In this document: positions 50,834 to 59,982 of the stretch, one piece after another | Layout of the letters: each line of letters begins with the position of its first letter | Numbering within the stretch: the stretch's first letter is position 1 | DNA from: G025836975 sp040391135 | GTDB taxonomy: Bacteria > Pseudomonadota > Gammaproteobacteria > Burkholderiales > Burkholderiaceae_B | DNA length: 64,000 nucleotides | Reading direction: 5' to 3' | Assembly: GCA_040391135.1 (NCBI GenBank) | Contig: JBEBYL010000014.1 | Span: forward strand, 1-64,000 | Translations under genes and position numbers: made by a program | Notes under the pieces: model-generated | Told to the model about the DNA's origin: nothing | The model's database searches: none | What the model saw: only the letters and a program-made list of their open reading frames with translations

Positions 50834-52366
50834 CTACAGGCTCTTGTATTGCTCTCTCAATACGTTCTTCTGAACCTTGCCCATCGTATTGCGCGGCAAC
50901 TCTGCCGCTACGACTATCCGCTTCGGAATCTTGAAATTGGCCAGACAGGTTTTCAGGTCCGCCAACATGGCTTCAGGATCAATCTTGCATCCTTGCTTCG
51001 CAACCACGACCGCCACCACCGCCTCGCCGAAATCAGGATGCGGCACGCCGATGACCGCCGATTCATCGACGCCGGGCAATGCGTCGATGACCAGTTCGAT
51101 CTCTTTGGGGTAAACATTGAATCCACCTGAAATGATCAGGTCCTTGCTGCGCCCGACAATAGTCAGGTAGTTGTCGGGTAGATTGGCGCCGCCCCATTGG
51201 CCGACGTCGCCGGTGCGGAACCAGCCATCCTCGGTGAATTCTTCGCGCGTTTTCTCGGGCATGCGCCAATAGCCCGAGAACACGTTCGGGCCGCGCACCT
51301 GGACACTGCCGATTTCGCCGGCCGGCAAGGCGACGCCCACCTCGTCGACCACCCGGACCGACACGCCGGGCAGGGCCTGGCCGACCGTGCCGCCTATGCG
51401 CTCGCCCAGGGCGGCATCGTAGGGATTGGATGTCAGCATGATGGTTTCGCTCATGCCGTAGCGCTCAAGTATGGTCTGGCCGGTACGTTCGCGAAACTCG
51501 GCGAAGGTCTCGGTCAGCAAGGGCGCCGAACCCGAAATGAACAGGCGCATATTGCGGGTCGCCTCGCGGGTGAACCGCGCATCGGCCAACAGGCGCACAT
51601 AGTAGGTGGGCACACCCATCATTACCGTGCTTTGCGGCAGATAGTGCAAGGCCTGGTCCGTATTGAACTTGGGCAGCCAGATCATTTTGGCGCCGGCCAG
51701 CAAAGCGCCGTGCGAAGCGACAAAAAGACCATGCACGTGGAAGATGGGCAGCATGTGCAGCAGCACGTCATCCGAACGCCAGCCCCAGAATTTCTTCAGG
51801 ACCTGGGCGTTCGAGGACAGGTTGCGGTGCGACAACATGGCGCCCTTGCTGCGGCCCGTGGTGCCCGAGGTATACAGGATGGCTGCAAGATCGTCCGGCT
51901 GGCTTTGGACGGTGTCGAAACGACTGTCCTGGCTGGCGGCGGCAACCGCCAGGCTGCCATTGCCGTCGGCGTCCAGCGTATAAACATGGGCGATGCCTGT
52001 CTTCTTCGCCAAGGCTTCTATCCACTCCAGATTCTTGCTGTCGCACACCACCACGGCCGGCTCGGCATCGGTCAGAAAATATTCCACCTCGGCGGAGCGG
52101 TAGGCCGTGTTCAGCGGCAAGTACGCCAATCCCGCGCGCACAGCGGCCAGGTACAGCATCAGGGCGATGGGCGATTTCTCGACCTGTACGGCCACGCGCG
52201 CGCCGGCGGGCAAACCCAGGGCTTGCAGCAACGATGCCAGCCGGCCGCTCATTTCTTCGACATCGTTCCAGCTATAAACCTGATCCGGCGTTTCGATGGC
52301 GGTCAGTGAACGGTCCGAAGGGAAGCCCGACGCGAGCAAGGCATACAGATTAGCGTTGCTTTCCAA
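50834..52366 (-). CDS. matB: Malonyl-CoA synthetase
   Basis: An AMP-forming acyl-CoA synthetase that activates malonate to malonyl-CoA. Of its 510 residues, TSGTTGRSKG at 166-175 is the phosphate-binding loop, NPYDA after ERYGMSETIMLT is the adenylate region, and K497 in NTMGKVQK is the catalytic lysine. From memory, the whole chain closely follows characterised MatB (for instance LPLNTAYRSAEVEYFLTDAEP and GMSETIMLTSNPYD), which sets it apart from general fatty-acid ligases. It sits next to malonyl-CoA decarboxylase, which confirms the role. Confidence 0.93.
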   Translation of the reverse strand: MESNANLYALLASGFPSDRSLTAIETPDQVYSWNDVEEMSGRLASLLQALGLPAGARVAVQVEKSPIALMLYLAAVRAGLAYLPLNTAYRSAEVEYFLTDAEPAVVVCDSKNLEWIEALAKKTGIAHVYTLDADGNGSLAVAAASQDSRFDTVQSQPDDLAAILYTSGTTGRSKGAMLSHRNLSSNAQVLKKFWGWRSDDVLLHMLPIFHVHGLFVASHGALLAGAKMIWLPKFNTDQALHYLPQSTVMMGVPTYYVRLLADARFTREATRNMRLFISGSAPLLTETFAEFRERTGQTILERYGMSETIMLTSNPYDAALGERIGGTVGQALPGVSVRVVDEVGVALPAGEIGSVQVRGPNVFSGYWRMPEKTREEFTEDGWFRTGDVGQWGGANLPDNYLTIVGRSKDLIISGGFNVYPKEIELVIDALPGVDESAVIGVPHPDFGEAVVAVVVAKQGCKIDPEAMLADLKTCLANFKIPKRIVVAAELPRNTMGKVQKNVLREQYKSL

Positions 52367-52367
52367 A

Positions 52368-53180
52368 TCAATCTCCTGAAAATACCGGCTCCTCGCCAGC
52401 CAAAAATGCTCTTACGCCCTCGTGATGGTCACGCGTCTGGGCATAACTGAAAAATTCGTCGAGCTCGGATTCGCCTAGCGGCTCGGGCCGGGAGCAGAGC
52501 CGTGCGGCAGTCTTCTTGTTGATGCGGGCGGCCAGTGGCGCCCCGCCAGCCAAGCGCTGCGCTGTGCGCAAGACATCGCCGCCCACCTCGGCATCGGGCA
52601 GCACGCGCGTAAGCAAACCCTTGGCCATCGCCTCGGCGGCGGTGAACACACGCCCTTCCAGCAGAATTTCCATGGTCGTGGCGCGTCCGGCCAATTCCAG
52701 CAGTCCCCGCATTTCCTCGGGCGCCATGGGAAAGCCCAGCTTGTTGATCGGCACGCCAAAGCGGGACGACGCACCGGCGATGCGCAAGTCGCACTGGCTG
52801 GCGACTTCCAGGCCTCCGCCCACGCATACGCCTTCGATTTGCGCCAGCACTGGATGCATGCAATTGGCGATGGCCTGGAGCGCCGGCGCTATGACCTGCA
52901 TGTGATAGTTGATGACGCCCTTCCGGTCGGCGCGCTCGCGAGGGAACTCGCGAATGTCGGCGCCGGCGGCGAAGTTTCCCTGATCGCCGCGCAGCACCAC
53001 GCAGCGCAAGGCCGGGTCGGCGCCGAGCTGGGCGAATATCCGGTGAAGCTGGCGCCACATGGATACGCTGATGGCGTTCAGGCGGCCCGGATGGCTAAGG
53101 GTGACGAAGGCGATCGCGCCATCCACATCCAGCAGGACGCGATCAGGTCCGGCAGACTGCTCGTGCTCGGTCATAGCCAT
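52368..53180 (-). CDS. Enoyl-CoA hydratase/isomerase family protein
   Basis: A 270-residue crotonase-fold protein. The oxyanion-hole regions are FAAGADIREFPRERADRKG and IEGVCVGGGLEVASQCDLRIA; the glutamate positions used by true hydratases should be checked (the second, after SSRFGVPINKLGFPMAPEEM, includes E175-type glutamates). It starts at 53180 or 53174, overlapping the decarboxylase stop, and ends one base before matB, so it is an internal member of the malonate operon. Its substrate is unknown; standard malonate operons do not contain it. Confidence 0.88.
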   Translation of the reverse strand: MAMTEHEQSAGPDRVLLDVDGAIAFVTLSHPGRLNAISVSMWRQLHRIFAQLGADPALRCVVLRGDQGNFAAGADIREFPRERADRKGVINYHMQVIAPALQAIANCMHPVLAQIEGVCVGGGLEVASQCDLRIAGASSRFGVPINKLGFPMAPEEMRGLLELAGRATTMEILLEGRVFTAAEAMAKGLLTRVLPDAEVGGDVLRTAQRLAGGAPLAARINKKTAARLCSRPEPLGESELDEFFSYAQTRDHHEGVRAFLAGEEPVFSGD

Positions 53181-54469
53181 CTCAGGTTGAGTCCGGTTTT
53201 GGGTTTGCCCGCCGCCAACTGCGCAAGATTGTCGTCCAGTTGATCCAGTTCATACAAATAGTTGGTCATGATCCCGCAAGACTGCGACATGCCCTTGGGC
53301 GAACAATCGGCGGCCCAATTGACTCTTTCAATACGCGCACCGTTGCCCAAGTGAAAGCGCGCCACCGGATCCAGCGGCTGGCCGTTCTTCATGCTTTTCA
53401 GATAATGGGCGGCCAGGCGCAAGCCCGTACGCTGGACGGCATCGGAGGCCTTGCCCGCAGCGGCGGCCTGCAGGCGCTCTACCCACTTCTGTCCGGCCGA
53501 TGGATCGTCCTGGGCCTGCTGCTTGTCGGCCTTGTCGTGCAGCAAGGCCTGCATGGCCTTGCCATCCTGTTTGGCCAGCCAGTCGGCAAAGCCCGGTATG
53601 GGGGACAAGGTGGCGAAGGACTTCAGGCGCGGCAGTTCGCGCAATAGTTCGTCGATGACCCGTTTCAGCAGGAAATTGCCGAAGCTGATGCCGCGCAGGC
53701 CCGGCTGCGTGTTGGAAATGGAATAAAAAATCGCCCAGCGCGCTTTGGCGGGGTCGCCGGCGGGCACCTGGGGATCAAGCAGCACCTGGACGTTGTCGGC
53801 CATTTGCGCCGCAAACGCCACTTCCACGAAGATGAGCGGGACATCGTTCATGCGGGGGTGGAAGAACGCATAGCAGCGGCGCTGATCCGCGACGCGGTGG
53901 CGCAGTTCTTCCCATGAACGGATTTCGTGCACGGCCTCGTATTGGATAAGCTTTTCGAGCAGCGACGCGGGCGAATCCCAGTTGATGGGGCGCAGTTCAA
54001 GCATGCCCACATCGAACCAGCTGGACAACAGGCCTTCGAGCTCGCGTTCCAGCACGGTAAGGCCCGCCACCTGATTGCGCCAGCGCAAGATATCGGCGCG
54101 CAGTTCCACCACCAATTGCAAACTGTCCGCCTGGGCGTACAGGCGACGGAACAGACGCAGGCCCTGATCGCCGCGCGGCTCCAGCCCCGCGCTGGCTTGC
54201 GCCAGGCCGGCCAGCAGAACACGGCGCTCTTTGGCGTCGGCGGCGCTATAGCGCAAGCTCCATTGCTTGGCCAGCTTGTTCGCCGCCACGTCGGTCAGGC
54301 GCGCGGTGAATAGCGCCAGCGTATCGGCCGGGGTCGGCCAATGGTCGCGCTCCAGCCAGCGGCCCAGCCTGGCCATGATGCCCTGCGTTTCTTTCTCTTT
54401 GACTGCGGGTACGGACGGCTCGGCGTCCGGCTTCGGTCTTACCGCGAGAGGGGTTTCGGTGGCTGTCAT
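53171..54469 (-). CDS. mcd: Malonyl-CoA decarboxylase
   Basis: This enzyme decarboxylates malonyl-CoA to acetyl-CoA. From the ATG at 54469 (AGGAGTCTGAAC before it) it has 432 residues. The conserved catalytic portion includes HPRMNDVPLIFVEVAFA, AIFYSISNTQPGLRGISFGNFLLKRV and FATLSPIPGFADWL, with later HLGNGARIERVNWAAD. These match the MCD family of animals and rhizobia (MatA). It follows the GntR gene with a two-base gap and is the first enzyme gene of the operon. Confidence 0.95.
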   Translation of the reverse strand: MTATETPLAVRPKPDAEPSVPAVKEKETQGIMARLGRWLERDHWPTPADTLALFTARLTDVAANKLAKQWSLRYSAADAKERRVLLAGLAQASAGLEPRGDQGLRLFRRLYAQADSLQLVVELRADILRWRNQVAGLTVLERELEGLLSSWFDVGMLELRPINWDSPASLLEKLIQYEAVHEIRSWEELRHRVADQRRCYAFFHPRMNDVPLIFVEVAFAAQMADNVQVLLDPQVPAGDPAKARWAIFYSISNTQPGLRGISFGNFLLKRVIDELLRELPRLKSFATLSPIPGFADWLAKQDGKAMQALLHDKADKQQAQDDPSAGQKWVERLQAAAAGKASDAVQRTGLRLAAHYLKSMKNGQPLDPVARFHLGNGARIERVNWAADCSPKGMSQSCGIMTNYLYELDQLDDNLAQLAAGKPKTGLNLRWL

Positions 54470-54471
54470 GT

Positions 54472-55182
54472 TCAGACTCCTGAATCCTGTAGGGTGGACG
54501 GACTTTCCTTGACGGCATCGGCCTGATCCGATTGTTCGGTCAAGATGTGAAGCGCATCGAGCTGCCGCATGAGGTGCTTGCGGGTCAGGGCTTCGGCGCC
54601 TTCCGGATCGCGCGCTTTCAAGGCGGCGAAAATTGCCATGTGTTCGGCGCAAGACTCGTCGATACGGCCTGGCAGCGCCAGGCTTTTATGGCGCGACAAG
54701 CTAAGCAGCTTGCGCAGGTTGTCGACCAGGTCGGACAGCCAATGATTGGCCGCCAGCGCCTGGATGGCCTCGTGAATCAGGGCATTGCTGGCATAGTACT
54801 GATCGATGTCGCCTATTGCGGCATGCTCTTGCAGGCGCTGATGCAGGGGCTCCAGGCGCAGCAGATCCTGATCGGTGATCTTGCGCGCCGCCTCGTGCGC
54901 GCAACGCCCTTCCAGCAATGCCATCAGGGGAAAGATATCGTCCAGATCGCTGACTGAAAGCTCGTTGACATAGCAGCCCCGGCGCGGTTCAAGCCGCAGC
55001 AGGCCTTCGGCCACCAACACCTTCAAGGCTTCACGCAAGGGGGTCCGGGAAATACCCAGCGATTTGGTCAAGGCGACCTCGTCCACCCATTCACCGGCTT
55101 CCAGCTCGTGCGTCTGGATCATGGCCCGCAATCTATCCGCGACTTCCTGATACAGCACCTGTTGGACTATGCGCGTATTCAA
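54472..55182 (-). CDS. GntR-family (FCD) regulator of the malonate operon
   Basis: A 236-residue regulator with the winged helix VADRLRAMIQTHELEAGEWVDEVALTKSLGISRTPLREALKVL and an FCD domain with the DLDDIFPLMALLEGRCAHEAA and ALIHEAIQ segments. Its position directly upstream of, and co-transcribed with, the decarboxylase is that of MatR/MdcY-type malonate repressors. It probably binds the inverted repeat at 55219-55235 in its own promoter and is released by malonate or malonyl-CoA. Confidence 0.9.
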   Translation of the reverse strand: MNTRIVQQVLYQEVADRLRAMIQTHELEAGEWVDEVALTKSLGISRTPLREALKVLVAEGLLRLEPRRGCYVNELSVSDLDDIFPLMALLEGRCAHEAARKITDQDLLRLEPLHQRLQEHAAIGDIDQYYASNALIHEAIQALAANHWLSDLVDNLRKLLSLSRHKSLALPGRIDESCAEHMAIFAALKARDPEGAEALTRKHLMRQLDALHILTEQSDQADAVKESPSTLQDSGV

Positions 55183-55218
55183 AACTTTCCCCTATGCGGC
55201 GGCCAGGTCGCCAAGGCT

Positions 55219-55257
55219 CATAATTCATAATTATGGACTTATCGGAGATTAATTCAA
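55219..55257 (-). promoter_or_regulatory. promoter and probable operator of the malonate operon
   Basis: CATAATT at 55219-55225 and AATTATG at 55229-55235 form a perfect 7-bp inverted repeat with a 3-base centre. On the minus strand TTGAAT (55257-55252) and TAATTA (55233-55228), 18 bases apart, make a fair promoter, so the repeat covers the -10 box. This fits autorepression by the GntR protein starting 37 bases downstream. Confidence 0.6.
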
Positions 55258-55419
55258 GCCTCCCGCGCCTATAGTTTTCCCTAGGCCCGCTTGTGCGTAC
55301 CCGCCCTCGTTCTCGCCTTCTGCCTTGATAATGGGCCGGGTCCGTCAGGCGTATCATGGTGGCTTTGGCCCGCGCCGGCCGTGATGTCAGTGCCTGGGCC
55401 GCCCTACCGGAGCAAAGCA

Positions 55420-56631
55420 ATGAAGGCAGCAGGACAGGCCGGCTCGATCGGCGATATGGACCACTGGCGCGACGAAACCACCGTCCTGCACGGCGACTGC
55501 GGCTTGACGGCCGATTCCGCCGTCGTGCCTCCCATTCATTACAGCGCCACCTTCCGCGCCGACGATGCCGCGCAATTCGCGGACATGGCCAACACGCCCC
55601 GCCACCCCGGCTTCTATACACGTTACGGCAATCCCGTGCATAAGCGGGTCGAAGCCATACTGGCCGAGCTGGAGGGCACGGAAACCGCCCTGTTGATGGC
55701 CTCGGGCATGGGCGCCATCAGCACCACCATATTGGCGCTGGTGGCGCGCGGCGATCATGTCGTCGCCCAGCGACGCCATTACATGAGCACCTCCAAGCTG
55801 TTCGAGGAAGTCCTGCCGCGTTTCGGTGTCGAATCCACCATCGTCGACCAGACCGACCTCGACGCGATTGCGGCCGCCATCCGCCCGGAAACCCGCCTGA
55901 TCATGCTGGAGACGCCGGTGAACCCCACTCTGTCCCTGACCGATCTGGACGCCGTCGCGAAGCTGGCCCGTCCCAGGGGCATCATCACCATTGCGGACAA
56001 CACCTTCGCCTCGCCGCTGAATCAGAAGCCTCATGCACTGGGCATAGACATCGTCGTACACAGCGCGACCAAGTACTTTGGCGGTCACCACGACATCACG
56101 GCCGGCGCCGTCTGCTGCAGCAAGGAGCACGCCGAGAAGATCTGGAGCATGCACACCACTCTGGGTTCTGTGCTGTCCCCCATGGACGCCTGGCTGCTGC
56201 TGCGCGGCTTGCGCACACTGCCTTTACGCATGGAGCGCATCAACGCCAATGCGCTGGCCCTGGCCCAATGGCTGGAAGCGCAGCCGCGGATCGAACGTGT
56301 TTTCTATCCTGGATTGGCCAGCCATCCGCAGCATGACCTGGCCCGCCGTCAAATGACGGGCTACGGCGCCGTCATTGCCTTCTCCATCAAGGGCGGCTTC
56401 GACGCCACCAGTCTTTTCGTTTCTTCGCTGGCGCTGGCCACGCATGCCGTAAGCCTGGGCGGCGTGGAAACCTTGGTTGTCCATACCGCCGCCATGTGGG
56501 CCGGAACCATGACGGAGCCGCAAATGGAATCGGCCGGCATCGAGCCGAATTTCGTGCGCATGTCCGTGGGCGTCGAACACATCGAGGATCTGAAGGCCGA
56601 TATAGGCCGCGCACTGGCCCGTGTGGGCTAG
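55420..56631 (+). CDS. Cys/Met-metabolism PLP enzyme (cystathionine beta-lyase-like)
   Basis: A trans-sulfuration family enzyme of 403 residues from the ATG at 55420, preceded by CCGGAGCAAAGCA. The PLP lysine is K218 in HSATKYFGGHHD; TRYGNPVHKRVEAILAELEGTETALLMASGMGAI and ADNTFASPLNQKPHALGIDIV are typical. The family includes cystathionine beta-lyase, gamma-synthase, gamma-lyase and O-acetylhomoserine sulfhydrylase, which cannot be safely separated by eye. Divergent from the malonate operon across 237 bp; a later ATG at 55456 is possible. Confidence 0.92.
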   Translation: MKAAGQAGSIGDMDHWRDETTVLHGDCGLTADSAVVPPIHYSATFRADDAAQFADMANTPRHPGFYTRYGNPVHKRVEAILAELEGTETALLMASGMGAISTTILALVARGDHVVAQRRHYMSTSKLFEEVLPRFGVESTIVDQTDLDAIAAAIRPETRLIMLETPVNPTLSLTDLDAVAKLARPRGIITIADNTFASPLNQKPHALGIDIVVHSATKYFGGHHDITAGAVCCSKEHAEKIWSMHTTLGSVLSPMDAWLLLRGLRTLPLRMERINANALALAQWLEAQPRIERVFYPGLASHPQHDLARRQMTGYGAVIAFSIKGGFDATSLFVSSLALATHAVSLGGVETLVVHTAAMWAGTMTEPQMESAGIEPNFVRMSVGVEHIEDLKADIGRALARVG

Positions 56632-56644
56632 TCCGCGTGGCGTG

Positions 56645-56664
56645 GGCACTATGCGCCAAGTGCC
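56645..56664. terminator. possible bidirectional hairpin
   Basis: GGCACT at 56645-56650 and AGTGCC at 56659-56664 pair across an 8-base loop between the convergent PLP-enzyme and acyltransferase genes. No U-run is present, so this is a weak candidate. Confidence 0.35.
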
Positions 56665-56669
56665 GGGTT

Positions 56670-57707
56670 CTATGTCACAAGTTCGAACGGCTTGAAGCGG
56701 CGCAGCAGCATGATAAGACCCAGCGAAATGCTGAACACCGCTACAGCCGTGGCGGGAATCGACCACCAGGAAGAGCCGGCGGCGCCCATGCCTTCCAGCG
56801 CCGAATCGACTTCATTCAATACGAAAATGTGCAGGCAGTAGACGCCCAGTGTGCAGGCGGACAGCTTCTTCAGCGGACCGGCATAATCGCTGGCCTTGGT
56901 TCCCAGGCCATACAGGACATTGAAGGCGCATACGGCCGACGCCATCACGAACGGCGACAGGTAATCGTAGAACAAGGTGGCCGGCACGCCCGTCTGCGCC
57001 GTAAGGACATAGGTCGCCACCATGGTCATGGTGCTGAAGACGATAAACAGCAGAACATTGGCATACCAATAGCGGCGTTTTTCCTTGCGCTGCGTGTAAG
57101 CCTCATGCACATAGGCGCCCAGGAACAGATACCCGGCCAGTCCAAAGAAAGTATCCAGGCCATACACTTGAAGCAGCCCGGTGTCGATGCCCAGGGCGCT
57201 TCCCAGCGTGGGCCATGTCGAAGCCGCCGCCCAAAGAGCCAGATAGGCAATTTTTTCGGAGGGCCGCGCGGCATTCCAGATCGCCCGCAAGAATGGCACG
57301 AACAGATAGATGCCGACTATTGCGTACAGATACCACAGGTGGAAAACCACGGGACCATGGGCCAGCGTTCGGAGCCAGTCGTACCAGAGGCCATACCGCT
57401 CGCCCTGGAGCGTATTCCATGCCATGTAGAACAGCGACCAGAACAGCAAGGGAGGCAGGATGCGGGCAAAACGCTTGGACAGGAAAGCCGGCAGGGATTC
57501 CTGCTTGCCCAACAACAGCACACCGGTAATCATCAGAAACAAAGGTACGCAGCTTCGGGCAAGCGAATCGTAGAAATTGCTGGCCCACCACTGGTCGTCG
57601 AAGGTGGCGAAACGAACCGCCGCCACATGCAGGATCACCACCATGAAGCAGGCGCCCACCCGGGCGGTATCCATTGCTGTGCTGAAACGGGCCTTTGCCG
57701 CGGACAT
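56670..57707 (-). CDS. Acyltransferase-3 family membrane protein
   Basis: A 345-residue polytopic protein of the acyltransferase 3 (OafA/WecH-like) family, which transfers acetyl or succinyl groups to surface sugars. The start region TARVGACFMVVILHVAAVRF has the conserved histidine, and WWASNFYDSLARSCVPLFLMITGVLLL is the second signature. About ten membrane helices follow. I start it at 57707 because AGAGGTAAGC stands before that ATG; an ATG at 57731 is in frame. No O-antigen genes are near, so the target is unknown. Confidence 0.88.
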   Translation of the reverse strand: MSAAKARFSTAMDTARVGACFMVVILHVAAVRFATFDDQWWASNFYDSLARSCVPLFLMITGVLLLGKQESLPAFLSKRFARILPPLLFWSLFYMAWNTLQGERYGLWYDWLRTLAHGPVVFHLWYLYAIVGIYLFVPFLRAIWNAARPSEKIAYLALWAAASTWPTLGSALGIDTGLLQVYGLDTFFGLAGYLFLGAYVHEAYTQRKEKRRYWYANVLLFIVFSTMTMVATYVLTAQTGVPATLFYDYLSPFVMASAVCAFNVLYGLGTKASDYAGPLKKLSACTLGVYCLHIFVLNEVDSALEGMGAAGSSWWSIPATAVAVFSISLGLIMLLRRFKPFELVT

Positions 57708-57778
57708 GCTTACCTCTGGAACACTTCTCATGCAGTTAGAAGTAGCATGAAGCACGCCCGATGATGCGAGCAGGTATT

Positions 57779-58972
57779 TCAAGCAGTTGCCACGCGTAAA
57801 TCCTGGCTGTGCTTGCTCGCGGCATCCAGCCGGCCGGCCAGCGCCGTCAGCGCCAATGCGCCCAGCACCACGATGGCGCCTACCCAGGGCGTCACCATCA
57901 AGCCCCAATGCGCGACGATGATGCCGCCCGCCCATGCACCCAAAGCGATGCCCACATTGAATGCCGCGATGTTCAGGCCGGAGGCCACATCGACCGCCTG
58001 GGGCGCATGGCGCTGGGCTTGCTGGACCACATAAACCTGCAGTCCCGGCACATTGCCGAAGGCGACGGCGCCCCAGGCCAGCACGGTGATCAGGGCCAGC
58101 CAAGCGTGGCCGGCGGTAAAGGCGAAGGCAAACAGCACCAGAGCCAGCAAGCCGAATACGATTTTCAGGGCGGGGATCGCGCCTTTGCGATCCGCCAGCT
58201 TGCCGCCCCAGAGATTTCCGATAGCCACGGACACGCCGTACACCAGCATCACCAGGCTGACGCTGGCGGCTGAAAAGCCCGACACCTCTTGCAGAATGGG
58301 CGCCAGGTACGTGAAGGCGACAAAGCTTCCGCCGTAGCCCAGCGTCGTAATGGCGTAAACCAGCAGCAGGCGCGGTTTCTTGAGCACCGCCAACTGAGTG
58401 GACAACGAGGCCGCCGGACTATTCGGAATCGTATTCGGCACAAGCAGCAAGCTTCCCGCAAAGGCAATAACGCCCAGCCCCGACACCGCCAGGAAGGTCG
58501 CCTGCCATCCAAATGTCTGGCCGATGAAGGTACCCAACGGCACGCCGGTCACCAACGCCACGGTCAGCCCGGTGAACATCAGGGCAATCGCGCTGGCGGC
58601 CTTGTCCTTGCTCACCAAGCCGGTCGCAATGGTGGAGCCCACGGAAAAGAACACTCCATGCGCCAAGCCGGTAAGGACGCGCGCACCCATCAGCGCAACA
58701 TAACCGGGCGCCATCCAGGCCACCAGGTTCCCGACGGTGAACAAAGCCATCAAACCCAATAGCAATTGCTTGCGCGGTACCTTGCCGGTCAGCGCCGTCA
58801 GCACCGGGGCGCCGACCGCCACGCCCAAGGCATAGACGCTGACCAGCAAGCCGGCGGACGGTACGGATACGCCCAGGTTGGCGGCAATGGTGGGGATGAG
58901 GCCGACGATGACGAACTCCGTCGTCCCGATGGCAAAGGCGCTAAGGGCCAGGGCCCATAAAGCGAGCGGCAT
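57779..58972 (-). CDS. MFS transporter, DHA1/AraJ-like
   Basis: A 397-residue 12-helix major facilitator. The family start ALWALALSAFAIGTTEFVIVGLIPTIAANLGVSVPSAGLLVSVYALGVAVGAPV and the GARVLTGLAHGVFFSVGSTIA motif mark the arabinose-efflux/YdhP-type drug exporters. TCGGAGAAAAAC is the ribosome site at 58972. The divergent LysR gene 100 bp away probably controls it. The exported compound is unknown. Confidence 0.92.
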   Translation of the reverse strand: MPLALWALALSAFAIGTTEFVIVGLIPTIAANLGVSVPSAGLLVSVYALGVAVGAPVLTALTGKVPRKQLLLGLMALFTVGNLVAWMAPGYVALMGARVLTGLAHGVFFSVGSTIATGLVSKDKAASAIALMFTGLTVALVTGVPLGTFIGQTFGWQATFLAVSGLGVIAFAGSLLLVPNTIPNSPAASLSTQLAVLKKPRLLLVYAITTLGYGGSFVAFTYLAPILQEVSGFSAASVSLVMLVYGVSVAIGNLWGGKLADRKGAIPALKIVFGLLALVLFAFAFTAGHAWLALITVLAWGAVAFGNVPGLQVYVVQQAQRHAPQAVDVASGLNIAAFNVGIALGAWAGGIIVAHWGLMVTPWVGAIVVLGALALTALAGRLDAASKHSQDLRVATA

Positions 58973-59072
58973 GTTTTTCTCCGATATGCGTGTGAATGCC
59001 TGGCAGTGTGAGGCCTGGAGGCTTAAAGAAAAACGGGCGCCGCTACAATATACTTTTGACCCGGAGTCATCA

Positions 59073-59972
59073 ATGCTGGACATCGACTCGCTGATTGCCT
59101 TCGTCGCGGTAAACGATACGGGGTCCTTCACTGCTGCCGCGCAACGCCTGGGCTTGACGCCATCCGGTATAAGCCGGACCATTTCACGCCTGGAAAAGAA
59201 ACTGGGCATGGCCTTGATTACGCGCACCACCCGGCGCCTGGACTTGACCGAGGAAGGCCAGTGGCTGCTGGTCCGCGCGCGCAGCGTGCTGGCCGATCTG
59301 GAAGATACCGAACAGCAATTGGCCGCCCGGCTTTCCCAGCCTTCGGGGCTGGTGCGCGTCAACGCCGCCACGCCGGTGCTGGATCATCTCCTGGCGCCCT
59401 TGGTGGCCGAGCTGCTGGACACCTATCCGCTGTTGCGCCTGGAACTGATCAGCGGCGAGACCTTCGTCGACCTGATCGAGGAACGCGCCGACCTGGCCAT
59501 CCGCATCGGCTCGCTGGCGGACTCCACGCTCAACGCCCGGCGACTGGGAGCCAATCCCCTGCGTTTGCTGGCTTCGCCCGAATACCTTGAACGCCACGGC
59601 ACACCTACGGATATAGCCGATCTATCAAGGCATCGCCTGGTGGGCTTTACCGAGCCCGCATCGCTGAATATCTGGCCGCTGCCCCATGGCAATTGCGATG
59701 GCTTGCCCATACAGCCGGCCATCGCCGCGTCCAGCGGTGAAACCTTGCGGCATCTGGCACTGGCCCATGCCGGCATTGCCTGCCTGGGCGATTTCCTTAC
59801 GCGCGCCGACGTGGCCGCCGGCCGGCTGGTTCCGGTGCTGGAATCGGTTACGCTACCTTGGAAGCAGCCCGTATGGGCAGTGTTCTATAAACAGGGAACG
59901 CTGGCGCCGCGCGTGGCGGCGCTGGTGGACCTGCTGGTCCTGAGGTTGGGTGAGGGAATATTGGAGAAGTAG
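59073..59972 (+). CDS. LysR-family transcriptional regulator
   Basis: A 299-residue LysR regulator. The N-terminal HTH is MLDIDSLIAFVAVNDTGSFTAAAQRLGLTPSGISRTISRLEKKLG, followed by the periplasmic-binding-like effector domain (LRLELISGETFVDLIEERADLAIRIG and the HAGIACLGDFLTRADV segment). ACCCGGAGTCATCA precedes the ATG at 59073. Divergence from the MFS exporter suggests this is its inducer-responsive regulator. Confidence 0.94.
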   Translation: MLDIDSLIAFVAVNDTGSFTAAAQRLGLTPSGISRTISRLEKKLGMALITRTTRRLDLTEEGQWLLVRARSVLADLEDTEQQLAARLSQPSGLVRVNAATPVLDHLLAPLVAELLDTYPLLRLELISGETFVDLIEERADLAIRIGSLADSTLNARRLGANPLRLLASPEYLERHGTPTDIADLSRHRLVGFTEPASLNIWPLPHGNCDGLPIQPAIAASSGETLRHLALAHAGIACLGDFLTRADVAAGRLVPVLESVTLPWKQPVWAVFYKQGTLAPRVAALVDLLVLRLGEGILEK

Positions 59973-59982
59973 CAGTTACTGA

